Assembly: GCA_951828535.1 (NCBI GenBank)
Contig: OX639990.1
Location: 45,300 to 109,299 of the forward strand
Length of the DNA stretch: 64,000 bases
Direction of reading: 5' to 3'
Source of the DNA: an uncultured Candidatus Entotheonella sp.
GTDB taxonomy: Bacteria > Tectomicrobia > Entotheonellia > Entotheonellales > Entotheonellaceae
In this document: piece after piece, positions 54,012-61,415 of the stretch
Layout: every line of letters starts with the position of its first letter
Numbering within the stretch: position 1 is the first letter of the stretch
The notes under the pieces: generated by a model
What the model was told of the DNA's origin: nothing
Database searches by the model: none
What the model saw: the letters and a program-made list of their open reading frames with translations, nothing else
Made by a program: the position numbers and the translations under genes

Positions 54012-54548
54012 ATGAACGAAGCAACCGCCCGTATCCGCATCAACGCCCTGCTGACGAAGGCCGGATGGCGCTTCTTTCCCAACGCAAGCGGGCCGGCCAA
54101 CATCAGCCTGGAGCACGGCGTCGCCATCAGGCCGACCGACCTTGACGCTCTGGGGGCCGACTTTGAGCGCACCGAACGGGGGGTAGTCGATTTTCTGCTG
54201 CTGGACGACCGGGGTTTCCCTTTGATGGTGTTGGAAGCAAAATCGGAGGGCAAGCAGCCGTTGGTCGGCAAGGAGCGGGCGCGTCGCTATGCGCGCTCCC
54301 TGAATTGCCGGTTCGTCATGCTGTCCAACGGCAACCTGCATTACTTCTGGGACTTGGAACGCGGCAATCCTCACCTCGTCACCGCCTTCCCCACGCCGGA
54401 ATCGGTCGGCGATTTCCGTAAGGCGCTTCCCAACCCGCAGCGCCTCGTCGAGGCTGACCGGAAGTTAGTGGAGCGTTTCGAGAAGAAAATCCAAGCGACT
54501 GTTGGGCGGGTATGGGGCAGAGACGAATCTTCACATAGGAAAAATTGA
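54012..54548 (+). CDS. stand-alone HsdR N-terminal-like nuclease
   Basis: 178 residues resembling only the N-terminal endonuclease domain of type I restriction R subunits: PD-(D/E)xK pattern with [20 protein letters not shown] (Asp, then ExK), followed by [20 protein letters not shown] and YFWDL. The helicase part that follows in HsdR is absent, and the frame ends with a basic tail ([20 protein letters not shown]). It is either a truncated HsdR or a compact nuclease. The ATG of a DUF3644 gene is 3 bp beyond its stop, so the two may be translated together. It lies 58 bp after the dehydrogenase. Confidence 0.7.
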   Translation: MNEATARIRINALLTKAGWRFFPNASGPANISLEHGVAIRPTDLDALGADFERTERGVVDFLLLDDRGFPLMVLEAKSEGKQPLVGKERARRYARSLNCRFVMLSNGNLHYFWDLERGNPHLVTAFPTPESVGDFRKALPNPQRLVEADRKLVERFEKKIQATVGRVWGRDESSHRKN

Positions 54549-54551
54549 GTT

Positions 54552-55526
54552 ATGAAAGGACGACGGGGAAATCCCGGCCTCAAGGGCCGGTTGGTTGATA
54601 AGAGCGTAGAGGCGTACATAATTGCCCTGGAAACGATCAACCGGATCTCTATTCAATATCGGATTGAAACGTTTTGCTACCTGATTTGTAATGCTTGGGA
54701 ATTGTTACTGAAGGCAAAGATCTTAGAGGATACTCGCAACACAAATTCCATTTATTACAAGTATTACAAGACGCAACGTGAAAATCCAAAACGGTCATTG
54801 TCTCTGCAAGATTGTCTAGAACGAATCATGCCGAGTGAGAAAGATCCAATTCGGCGAAATGTAGAACGTGTAAAAGAATTGCGTGATGAAGCTACTCATC
54901 TCGTAATAGGCCAAATTCCTTCCGAGGTGATAAGCCTTTTTCAGGCGAGTGTCGTCAACTATCATAACCGTCTAACGACATGGTTCGGCGTGTCGCTAAC
55001 CGACCGAGTGCCCGGAGGTCTGATGAGCATCGTATACGACATGAGCCCGGAGCAATCCGACATGAGCGATAAACGTTTGCGCCGGAAACTTGGTGCGGAC
55101 GCCGCCACATTTCTTGCCCGTTACTGTACGGAGGTCAAGAACGAATTTGATGAACTCGAAAAACCTGCTCAATTCCTGATTGGAATCGACTACAGGCTTG
55201 TTCTTACGAAGAAATCTGATGAGGCAGACATTACGCTTTCGGCGGGCCCAGGAGGCGAGGTGACTCAAGTCGTTGAAGTTCCCAAAGATCCCAGCAGATC
55301 ACATCCATTTCGACAGACGGAAGTAATTGAGAAGGTAAATGGACTGCTTAATATATATAAGATAAATCAATATGATATTCGATGTATCAATGAACTGTAT
55401 AAGATAAAGTCTAAATCAGAATACTTCTATCAAGGGAAAATAACAGGTTCTCCAGTCCAGTATAGTCAGGCTTTTGTAGACTGGATTGTCAGACAATATA
55501 ATCGCGATAAGGATTTTTTTTTGTGA
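54552..55526 (+). CDS. DUF3644-domain protein, low-GC acquired gene
   Basis: 324 residues. The N-terminal third matches the DUF3644 pattern recalled for that family: VDKSVEAYIIALETINRISI, FCYLICNAWELLLKAKILED, RVKELRDEATHLVIG. This domain is found beside restriction and defence genes and its biochemistry is unknown. A C-terminal region after residue 220 includes a possible winged helix (FRQTEVIEKVNGLLNIYKIN). The gene is visibly AT-richer than its neighbours, which points to recent transfer. It follows the nuclease gene by 3 bp. Confidence 0.72.
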   Translation: MKGRRGNPGLKGRLVDKSVEAYIIALETINRISIQYRIETFCYLICNAWELLLKAKILEDTRNTNSIYYKYYKTQRENPKRSLSLQDCLERIMPSEKDPIRRNVERVKELRDEATHLVIGQIPSEVISLFQASVVNYHNRLTTWFGVSLTDRVPGGLMSIVYDMSPEQSDMSDKRLRRKLGADAATFLARYCTEVKNEFDELEKPAQFLIGIDYRLVLTKKSDEADITLSAGPGGEVTQVVEVPKDPSRSHPFRQTEVIEKVNGLLNIYKINQYDIRCINELYKIKSKSEYFYQGKITGSPVQYSQAFVDWIVRQYNRDKDFFL

Positions 55527-55658
55527 AATTAAGAACTAAGGCGAAAAATCAGACACGAGAACGAAGGTAATTCCGGTCGACGCTGGAGTGCATGGAAATG
55601 TTGTCGTACTCACTATCACGTCCAGCCCGAATGAACTACGGCAAGGGAGATATGCAAC

Positions 55659-55881
55659 ATGAGATACAAATTCGTTCTTCACGGTTCCGAAGAGGGTTAC
55701 AGCGTGTGGACTGCCTGGCTTGCCAAGTTGTTGCTCGCAGAGAGACAGGCAAACTGAGGCGATCGCCAATGAAGACTGCCGCCCGGGAATACCTGGCTAC
55801 ATTCGAGGAACTCAGCGAGGGCGGGAACGTCCGGGAAAGCGAGGTTGCTGTCTAGCGATGCCGAAGATCGCGAGTCGATAG
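55659..55881 (+). pseudogene. hicBA toxin-antitoxin remnant
   Basis: ATG 55659, after AGGGAG, begins MRYKFVLHGSEEGYSV, the start of a HicB antitoxin. The expected middle appears in other frames (LPGLPSCCSQ, TEAIAN) and the end EYLATFEELSEGGNVRESEV in a third, finishing at 55855, so at least two frameshifts broke it. At 55858 the sequence MPKIAS followed by R and a stop codon looks like the first codons of a HicA toxin that is otherwise lost. Confidence 0.65.
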
Positions 55882-55927
55882 CGGTGAAGTCCGATCAGAG
55901 GTTAGGTATAGAAGAGGATCACACCTG

Positions 55928-57130
55928 ATGCCCGGTATCAACCCCGAAATAATGGTTTGGGCCCGCGAGACGGCTGGTCTCGCCCGGCAGGAGGCCGCCA
56001 GGAAACTGGGCTTTCGGGATAGCTCCAATTCGTCTGCGGCAGATAAGCTGGCAGCCATTGAATGCGGGGACAAGGAGCCGTCTCGTCCTCAACTGGTCAA
56101 AATGGCAGGCCAGTACCACCGGCCGCTGCTCACATTCTACTTGTCCAAACCTCCGGTCCAGGGGGCTCGGGGCGCAGACTTTCGCACCCTGCCGAAAGGT
56201 TACTCACGCTCGGATGACGCGTTGTTGGACGCGCTGACCCGGGACGTAAGGGCGCGTCAGAGCATGGTGCGCGCGGTCTTGGAAGACGAGGACGAGGCCA
56301 CACCGCTTCCATTCATTGGGGCTCGCCAGATATCGGACGGCCGCGGGGCAGTTCTGAAGGCCCTGCGCGAACTGCTGGGCGTGGATTCGAGTCAATATCG
56401 CGCCCAGGCTACTGCATCAGCCGCTTTCGATCTCTTGCGTAGGCACGCGGAAGAGTCGGGCATATTTGTGCTGCTCAAGGGCGATCTGGGCAACTATGTC
56501 ACCGCGATTGACGCTAGGGTGTTTCGAGGTTTTTCCATAGCAGACGAAGTGGCCCCTTTCGTGGTGATCAACGATCAGGACGCCAGGACCGCATGGTCAT
56601 TCACCCTCTTGCATGAGACTGTGCACCTCTTGCTGGGGCAGACCGGCGTGAGCGGGTCATACGCTGACAACGAGGTGGAACGGTTCTGTAACGATGTTGC
56701 TGGGGACTTCTTACTGCCTATGGATGACATGGATGAATTGAGTCGACTTGTCGGCGGTGGCAATGACGGCATTTCAATAGTGTCGGAGCGAATCAGCGCT
56801 TTTGCCAGAAAAGCAAAGGTAAGTCGAACCATGGTTGCCTACAAAGCTTATAGGTCCTTGCTAATCAACCAAGAAACATTCAGCCAACTTAGTAACAACT
56901 ATCGTGAACAGTGGCGCGCAGAAAGGGAGCGTACGCGCGCCAAGGCTCAGGAGCAGTCAGGGGGTCCAAACTATTACGCGATACGTCGCCACCGGCTGGG
57001 TGACAGGATACTCAATCTCGCCCACCGTATGACGGCGGCTGATGCCTTGTCGACATCTAAGGCGGCACGAATTCTGGGGGTCAAGCCCAGGCAAGTTCAG
57101 CCACTGCTCGAACGCGCCCGTTCACTGTAG
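55928..57130 (+). CDS. XRE-family regulator with ImmA/IrrE metallopeptidase domain
   Basis: 400 residues. N-terminal helix-turn-helix-like part (ETAGLARQEAARKLGF, DKLAAIECGDKEPSRPQLVK), then an ImmA/IrrE zinc-peptidase domain with HEXXH in FTLLHETVHLLLG, and a third-ligand Glu in NEVERFCNDVAGDFLLP. A basic C-terminal region follows. Such proteins pair with DUF4411 PIN-domain toxins as the antitoxin/regulator. The PIN gene lies 9 bp downstream. Confidence 0.85.
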   Translation: MPGINPEIMVWARETAGLARQEAARKLGFRDSSNSSAADKLAAIECGDKEPSRPQLVKMAGQYHRPLLTFYLSKPPVQGARGADFRTLPKGYSRSDDALLDALTRDVRARQSMVRAVLEDEDEATPLPFIGARQISDGRGAVLKALRELLGVDSSQYRAQATASAAFDLLRRHAEESGIFVLLKGDLGNYVTAIDARVFRGFSIADEVAPFVVINDQDARTAWSFTLLHETVHLLLGQTGVSGSYADNEVERFCNDVAGDFLLPMDDMDELSRLVGGGNDGISIVSERISAFARKAKVSRTMVAYKAYRSLLINQETFSQLSNNYREQWRAERERTRAKAQEQSGGPNYYAIRRHRLGDRILNLAHRMTAADALSTSKAARILGVKPRQVQPLLERARSL

Positions 57131-57139
57131 GCGACGAAC

Positions 57140-57649
57140 GTGCTCTACCTCCTTGACGCCAACGTACTTATAGATGCGAACCGGGATTACTATCCTATTG
57201 AAAGGGTCCCGGAGTTTTGGGGCTGGCTGGTAGAAATGGGGGAGCTTGGACGTGTAAAGATACCGATAGAAATCTATGAGGAAATCATCCTTCCACCACC
57301 GAGTCGTGCGGATGTATTGGTCGACTGGTTGAAAAATCACAGGGAGGCCCTGCTCCTGGAGGAGCAGGTCCGAGTCGATCTGGCAGCCCACGTGACCGAA
57401 CGGGGGTATGCCGCTGACCTCACCGATGACGAAATTGAAAAAATCGGACGCGACCCGTTTCTCATCGCCTATGCTCTTGCCGATGTTCAGAACCGGTGCG
57501 TGGTTACGAACGAACGGCCTAGGCCAGGCCGCACTCGGGCAAACCGTCACTTGCCTGATGTCAGCAGAGAATTCAACGTGGTGTGCATCAACACGTTTGA
57601 CATGATAAGAGAACTTGATTTCAGCACCGACTGGAAGAGGAAACCCTGA
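57140..57649 (+). CDS. DUF4411 PIN-like toxin
   Basis: 169 residues: YLLDANVLIDANRDYYPIER begins the DUF4411 PIN-like fold, with the first acidic residue in LLDAN, a mid Glu in EIYEEI, DPFLIAYALAD, VVTNERPRPGR and a C-terminal FNVVCINTFDMIRELDF. PIN proteins are Mg-dependent ribonucleases. The start is GTG 57140, 9 bp after the regulator, so it is the toxin half of a type II-like pair. Confidence 0.85.
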   Translation: MLYLLDANVLIDANRDYYPIERVPEFWGWLVEMGELGRVKIPIEIYEEIILPPPSRADVLVDWLKNHREALLLEEQVRVDLAAHVTERGYAADLTDDEIEKIGRDPFLIAYALADVQNRCVVTNERPRPGRTRANRHLPDVSREFNVVCINTFDMIRELDFSTDWKRKP

Positions 57650-57716
57650 GATCTGAGGGGCCGAGGTGGGTGCTTCGCGCACAAGTTGTAACGGAAATTC
57701 CGGTACAACCCGGTAA

Positions 57717-58367
57717 CATCCGAAGCTCTTTCGTCTCTATCGTGAAGAAGGGCTTACCGTGCGACGCAGGCGGGGCCGCAAGCGGGCTGTGGGGACCCGC
57801 AAGCCCAGGATTGTGCCAAGGCGACCCGATGAGCGCTGGAGCCTGGACTTCGTCTCCGATAGTCTTGCCGATGGGCGTCGGTTTCGGGCCTTGTGTATCG
57901 TCGATGACTTTTCGCGCGAAGCCCTGGCGATCGTGCCGGATTTCTCGCTCTCAGGGGTTCGGGTTGCCCGAGAGTTGGAGCGCATCATCGCGTTGCGCAG
58001 CAGACCTGCGTTGATCGTCTCCGACAACGGCACCGAACTGACCCGTCATGCGGTCCTCAAGTGGTCGCAGGAAGCCAGGATCGACTGGCATTACATCGCG
58101 CCGGGCAAGCCGACGCAGAATGCCTTCGTGGAGAGCTTCATCGGCAGGCTGCGGGACGAATGCCTCAATGAGCACTTATTCACGACATTAGGCGAGGCGC
58201 GCAACCTCATTGAAGACTGGAGGCGGGACTACAATACGACCCGGCCGCACAGTTCGTTGGGCGGCCTGCCGCCAAGCATCTACGCCGGCCTCAGGTGTAT
58301 TGACGGGCATGCTGAACGTGAGTTGTTTCATGGCTCTACGCCGCAGGCCCTGACAGCGGCGTTGTGA
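57717..58367 (+). pseudogene. IS3-family (IS407-like) transposase OrfB, 5'-truncated
   Basis: The frame opens mid-protein (HPKLFRLYREEGLTVRRRRG) and contains the DDE integrase core: WSLDFVSDSL, LIVSDNGTEL and NAFVESFIGRLRDECLN, then HSSLGG and the normal C-terminus. OrfA and the first part of OrfB are gone, and an in-frame ATG/GTG start would be internal, so it is an inactive fragment adjoining the DUF4411 gene. Confidence 0.85.
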
Positions 58368-59025
58368 AGAGCAACGATCGTGAACAGACTCTACTATCCA
58401 ATGGCAGGAACTAGGCTCAGGACCTATAAAAGGTTTATGATCGGGCATGCAGGATTCAAGACCCCAACGCCACAATGAGGTTCATCATGCCCAAGCACTA
58501 TTTCTGGCTATCCGAGGCGCAGTTTGCCCGCCTTCAGCCCCTGCTGCCCAACAAGGTGCGCGGCGTCCCACGCGTCGATGACCGAAAGGTCATCAGCGGC
58601 ATCATCCATGTCATCCGATATGGGCTGATGTGGCGCGACGCGCCCGCCTGCTACGGGCCGCACAAGACCCTCTACAACCGCTTCGTGCGTTGGAGCAAGG
58701 CCGGTGTGTTCAACCGTATCTTCCAAGCCCTGGCCGCCGAAAGCACGGCCACCGGGACCGTCATGATCGATAGCACACATCTCAAGGCGCATCGCACCGC
58801 AGCCAGCCTGCTTAAAAAGGGGTGCTTTCGCGCTGCATCGGACGTAGCCGAGGTGGACTCAACTCCAAACTCCACGCCGTCTGCGACGGCGATGGCAAGC
58901 CCTTGATCTTGCTGTTGACGGCGGGTCAAGTCAGTGACTACCTTGGCGCTGATGCCCTCTCTGCCAACATGACTGAGACATCGGGACCCCTTTGAATTAC
59001 TGTAGGGCGGTGGAGGTGTAACCCG

Positions 59026-59508
59026 ATGAACTCAGAGAGAGTCCCGATAACATTGAATGAGATTCCCTATTCGTCCCTGGGGGTCGAGGAGCGTAGCGAC
59101 GAGGCCCCCAGGGACGGCCGCGCCGGAGCGACGCCTGACCCGGAGGTCGTGGCCAAGCCGAAACGGCGCCAGTTCACCGCGGAGTATCGGCTGCGGACCC
59201 TTGAGGAGGCCGATCGCTGCACACAGCCCGGCGAAGTGGGTCGCCTGCTTCGCCGCGAGGGGCTCTACAGCTCTCATCTGGCGACTTGGCGAAAGGCGCG
59301 ACGAAAGGGCTCCTTGCGGGAGTTGGCCTCGAAGAAGCGCGGCGCGAAACCGGCCGAACGCAACCCGCTGGATGCGAAAGTGCAAATGCTCGAAGCGAAA
59401 GTGGCACGCCTGGAACACGAGTTGCACACCGCGCACACGATCCTGGACGTGCAGGGAAAAGTTGCCGGGCTGCTGGGATTGAACCTCGAACACGAAACGC
59501 GCTCCTGA
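59026..59508 (+). CDS. IS3-family transposase OrfA
   Basis: 160 residues with an HTH_Tnp-type domain (RRQFTAEYRLRTLEEADRCT, GRLLRREGLYSSHLATWRKA) and a leucine-rich coiled coil (VQMLEAKVARLEHELHTAHT) used for dimerisation. The first 45 residues are an extension not usual for OrfA. The stop overlaps the orfB ATG (TGATG), so coupling rather than programmed frameshifting probably makes OrfB. Confidence 0.88.
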   Translation: MNSERVPITLNEIPYSSLGVEERSDEAPRDGRAGATPDPEVVAKPKRRQFTAEYRLRTLEEADRCTQPGEVGRLLRREGLYSSHLATWRKARRKGSLRELASKKRGAKPAERNPLDAKVQMLEAKVARLEHELHTAHTILDVQGKVAGLLGLNLEHETRS

Positions 59509-60509
59509 TGGCGGCCCAATCGCTGGCAGAGCAGGTCGGCATCGTGCCGGCGTGCCGGGCGCTGGGCGTGTCGCGGGCGACTTTCTACCGTCGTCAGAGG
59601 TCAACTCCCGGGCACCAGCAGCCCCGTTCAACGCCCGCCCGGGCACTGTGTGACGCCGAGCGCGAGCAGGTCCTCGATATGCTCGCCTGTCCACGCTTCG
59701 TTGATCGTGCGCCGGCGGAGGTGGTGGCAACACTGCTCGACGAAGGCTACTACCTGTGCTCGGAGCGCACCATGTATCGGATCCTGGCCACCAACCAGCC
59801 GGTCCGCGAGAGACGCGATCAGCGTGTGCACCCCCAGTACGCCAAACCCGAACTGGTGGCCACGGCCCCGAACCAGACCTGGTCCTGGGATATAACCAGA
59901 CTGCTGGGGCCGACCAAGTGGACGTACTTCTACCTCTACGTGATGCTCGACATCTTCAGCCGCTACGCGGTCGGCTGGATGGTCGCCGACCGGGAGAACT
60001 CGGCGCTGGCTGCCAGTCTCATCGAAGAGACCTGCCACAAACAAGGTGTCCGGCCCCAGGTCCTCACCTTGCACTCCGACCGCGGGGCGCCGATGACGAG
60101 CAAGTGCACCGCGCAACTGCTCGCCGACCTCGGGGTCACGCGCTCGCTGAGCCGCCCCCAGGTCTCCGATGACAACCCGTTTTCCGAGGCGCAGTTCAAG
60201 ACCCTGAAGTACCACCCAGGCTTCCCCGGGCGGTTCCACAACATCACCGCCGCCATCGCCTTCTGTCGAACGTTCTTCCCTTGGTACAACACCGAGCATC
60301 GACATGGCGGCATTGCCATGCTCACCCCGGACGATGTCCATCACCATCGAACCGAGAGCGTGCTGCGCAGGCGCGGGCGGACCCTTCAAACCGCCTGGGC
60401 CCGTCATCCCGAGCGCTTCGTTCGAGGCATCCCAAAGCCAGACCCCCTACCCGAATCGGTCTGGATCAATCCACCCGTGACATCCACAACAGGAGAAACT
60501 ACTCAGTAA
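59508..60509 (+). CDS. IS3-family transposase OrfB
   Basis: 333 residues with the HTH_21 region (ACRALGVSRATFYRRQ, YYLCSERTMYRILA) and the DDE core: WSWDITRLLG, LTLHSDRGAPMTSK and NPFSEAQFKTLKYHPGF, then the C-terminal YNTEHRHGGI. All three acidic residues are present, so this copy could be active. Start at ATG 59508 in the TGATG overlap. Confidence 0.9.
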   Translation: MAAQSLAEQVGIVPACRALGVSRATFYRRQRSTPGHQQPRSTPARALCDAEREQVLDMLACPRFVDRAPAEVVATLLDEGYYLCSERTMYRILATNQPVRERRDQRVHPQYAKPELVATAPNQTWSWDITRLLGPTKWTYFYLYVMLDIFSRYAVGWMVADRENSALAASLIEETCHKQGVRPQVLTLHSDRGAPMTSKCTAQLLADLGVTRSLSRPQVSDDNPFSEAQFKTLKYHPGFPGRFHNITAAIAFCRTFFPWYNTEHRHGGIAMLTPDDVHHHRTESVLRRRGRTLQTAWARHPERFVRGIPKPDPLPESVWINPPVTSTTGETTQ

Positions 60510-60859
60510 ATCGCAGTCGTCAGTGTCTCAAAGTCGTTGACAGGTTCCGATGCGGTGTTGCCTGTACTCCCGAATGCCGAGGTTTTGATTGCCGACAAGG
60601 GCTATGACAGTGACGGGTTGCGCAAGGCTTTTGCCGAGCGCGGCATCAAGCCTTGTATTCCAGGCCGCGCCAACCGTAAAGAGCCGATTGTCTACGACAC
60701 GAAGCTTTACAAGAGCCGTAATCTCATTGAGCGCCTGTTTGGCAGGCTGAAGGATTGGCGCCGCATCGCCACGCGATACGACCGCTGTGCGCACACCTTT
60801 TACAGCGCCATCTGTATTGCTGCCACGGTTATCTTCTGGTTATGAGTCCTGAGCCTAGG

Positions 60860-61045
60860 GGGCTGGGTCACTCGGGCGACATCTTCAGCGATGCGGTGCT
60901 GGCAACGAGCATCCTGGACCGACTGCCGCACCACCTGACGACGTTCAACATCAAGGGCGAGAGCTACCGGCTCTATACCAAGCGCAAGGCGGGCGTACTA
61001 AACGCCCCATTGAAGGAGGAGGAAGGCAAGGCTGCTACGGGGTAG
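60860..61045 (+). pseudogene. IS21-family IstB helper ATPase, C-terminal fragment
   Basis: GHSGDIFSDAVLATSILDRL then PHHLTTFNIKGESYRLYTKR matches the C-terminal end of IstB/IS21 helper proteins (DPVLATAILDRLLHH, NIKGESYRL). The ATPase motifs are absent. It abuts the IS5 right end. The following ~60 bp (GTGCCCTAAATGGGACAG at about 61070-61087) may be the IS21 terminus. Confidence 0.75.
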
Positions 61046-61109
61046 CCACCCGGATGAGAGTCCCTTGTGTGCCCTAAATGGGACAGCTTAACGCGCAGAA
61101 AATGGGAAA

Positions 61110-61127
61110 CCCTCTCTGCCAACATGA
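61110..61127 (+). repeat. IS3-family left-end fragment
   Basis: CCCTCTCTGCCAACATGA is identical to the first 18 bases of the IS3-family element at 58955-58972. Its flanks differ, so this is a stray terminus left by a related element or by recombination. Confidence 0.7.
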
Positions 61128-61309
61128 GCTGTGGCCCAACGTCGGGGGCAAGTCCAGACTGATGTATCTCTCGCAGGTTCTGACCCAGGAACCGGTTGCT
61201 CTGATTGCCTGTGACAATGACTGCTTTGAGATTCGCTACAGCTTTCATCTTCTGGGTATGCTGCACGAGCGCACCTCTACGATCACCCCTGCCAGACATT
61301 GGCATCAAC

Positions 61310-61330
61310 GTTGAGTCAAATTGACTCAAC
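61310..61330. other. 21-bp perfect palindrome
   Basis: GTTGAGTCAAATTGACTCAA followed by C is an inverted repeat of ten bases around one central base. With so small a centre it is a better candidate for a protein-binding site than for a hairpin terminator. It is about 85 bp past the end of the minus-strand lipoprotein gene. Confidence 0.6.
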
Positions 61331-61415
61331 TGTGTAAACCATGCCCGGCTTGCACACAGGCTTCGTGGGAGAAGGATTGCCCCCGATGCAATCAGATGCG
61401 GAAATACCGTAAAGT

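Larger units (their letters stand above)
58955..60549 (+). mobile_element. IS3-family insertion sequence inside the IS5 element
   Basis: About 1,595 bp. Termini are imperfect inverted repeats: left CCCTCTCTGCCAACATGACT then GAGACA, right (complement) CGGAACCTGTCAACGACTTT then GAGACA. ATG is duplicated at both sides (58952-58954 and 60550-60552), and a 5-bp GATGC reading with the outer base excluded is equivalent. The element contains orfA and orfB with one-base overlap. Terminal fragments of related elements recur at 61110 and 63338. Confidence 0.8.
58475..60845 (+). pseudogene. IS5-family transposase, interrupted
   Basis: The first ORF (58475-58906) has HYFWLSEAQFARLQPLLP, GLMWRDAPACYGPHKTLYNR and VMIDSTHLKAHRTAA. 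The second frame continues after AAAAAGGGG, a slippery site as in two-frame IS5 elements (GLNSKLHAVCDGDGKPLILL, GQVSDYLGADA). It is cut by the IS3-family insert and resumes at VLPVLPNAEVLIADKGYDSD, RLFGRLKDWRRIATRYDRCA and ends FWL. Removing the insert joins the frame exactly. DDE residues are split across the insert, so it is inactive. Confidence 0.85.
58411..60858 (+). mobile_element. IS5-family element interrupted by an IS3-family element
   Basis: The ends are inverted: CTAGGCTCAGGACCTAT at 58411 and the complement of CTAGGCTCAGGACTCAT ending at 60858. CTAG at both ends is a possible target duplication. Inside, an IS5 transposase reading is split by the insertion at 58955-60549. Without that insert (and one ATG copy) the IS5 is about 842 bp, a normal size for its IS1031/IS427-like subgroup. 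Confidence 0.8.
61046..61415. other. intergenic IS debris, no gene
   Basis: 370 bp between the IstB fragment and the lipoprotein gene end. It contains the IS3 left-end fragment (61110-61127) and a perfect palindrome (61310-61330). The open frame 61078-61314 has no motif or start signal. Confidence 0.5.

Noticed and set aside
51404..54271. A 955-residue minus-strand open frame containing the M20 peptidase
   Set aside because: Only the part after ATG 52777 is M20-like and has a ribosome site. The upstream part runs opposite the dehydrogenase gene and is an antisense open frame.
58955..61127. The 18-bp direct repeat as a target duplication of a 2.1-kb composite element
   Set aside because: The repeat is the inner left terminus of the IS3 element, not flanking DNA, and the IS5 frame reconstruction puts the insert end at 60549.
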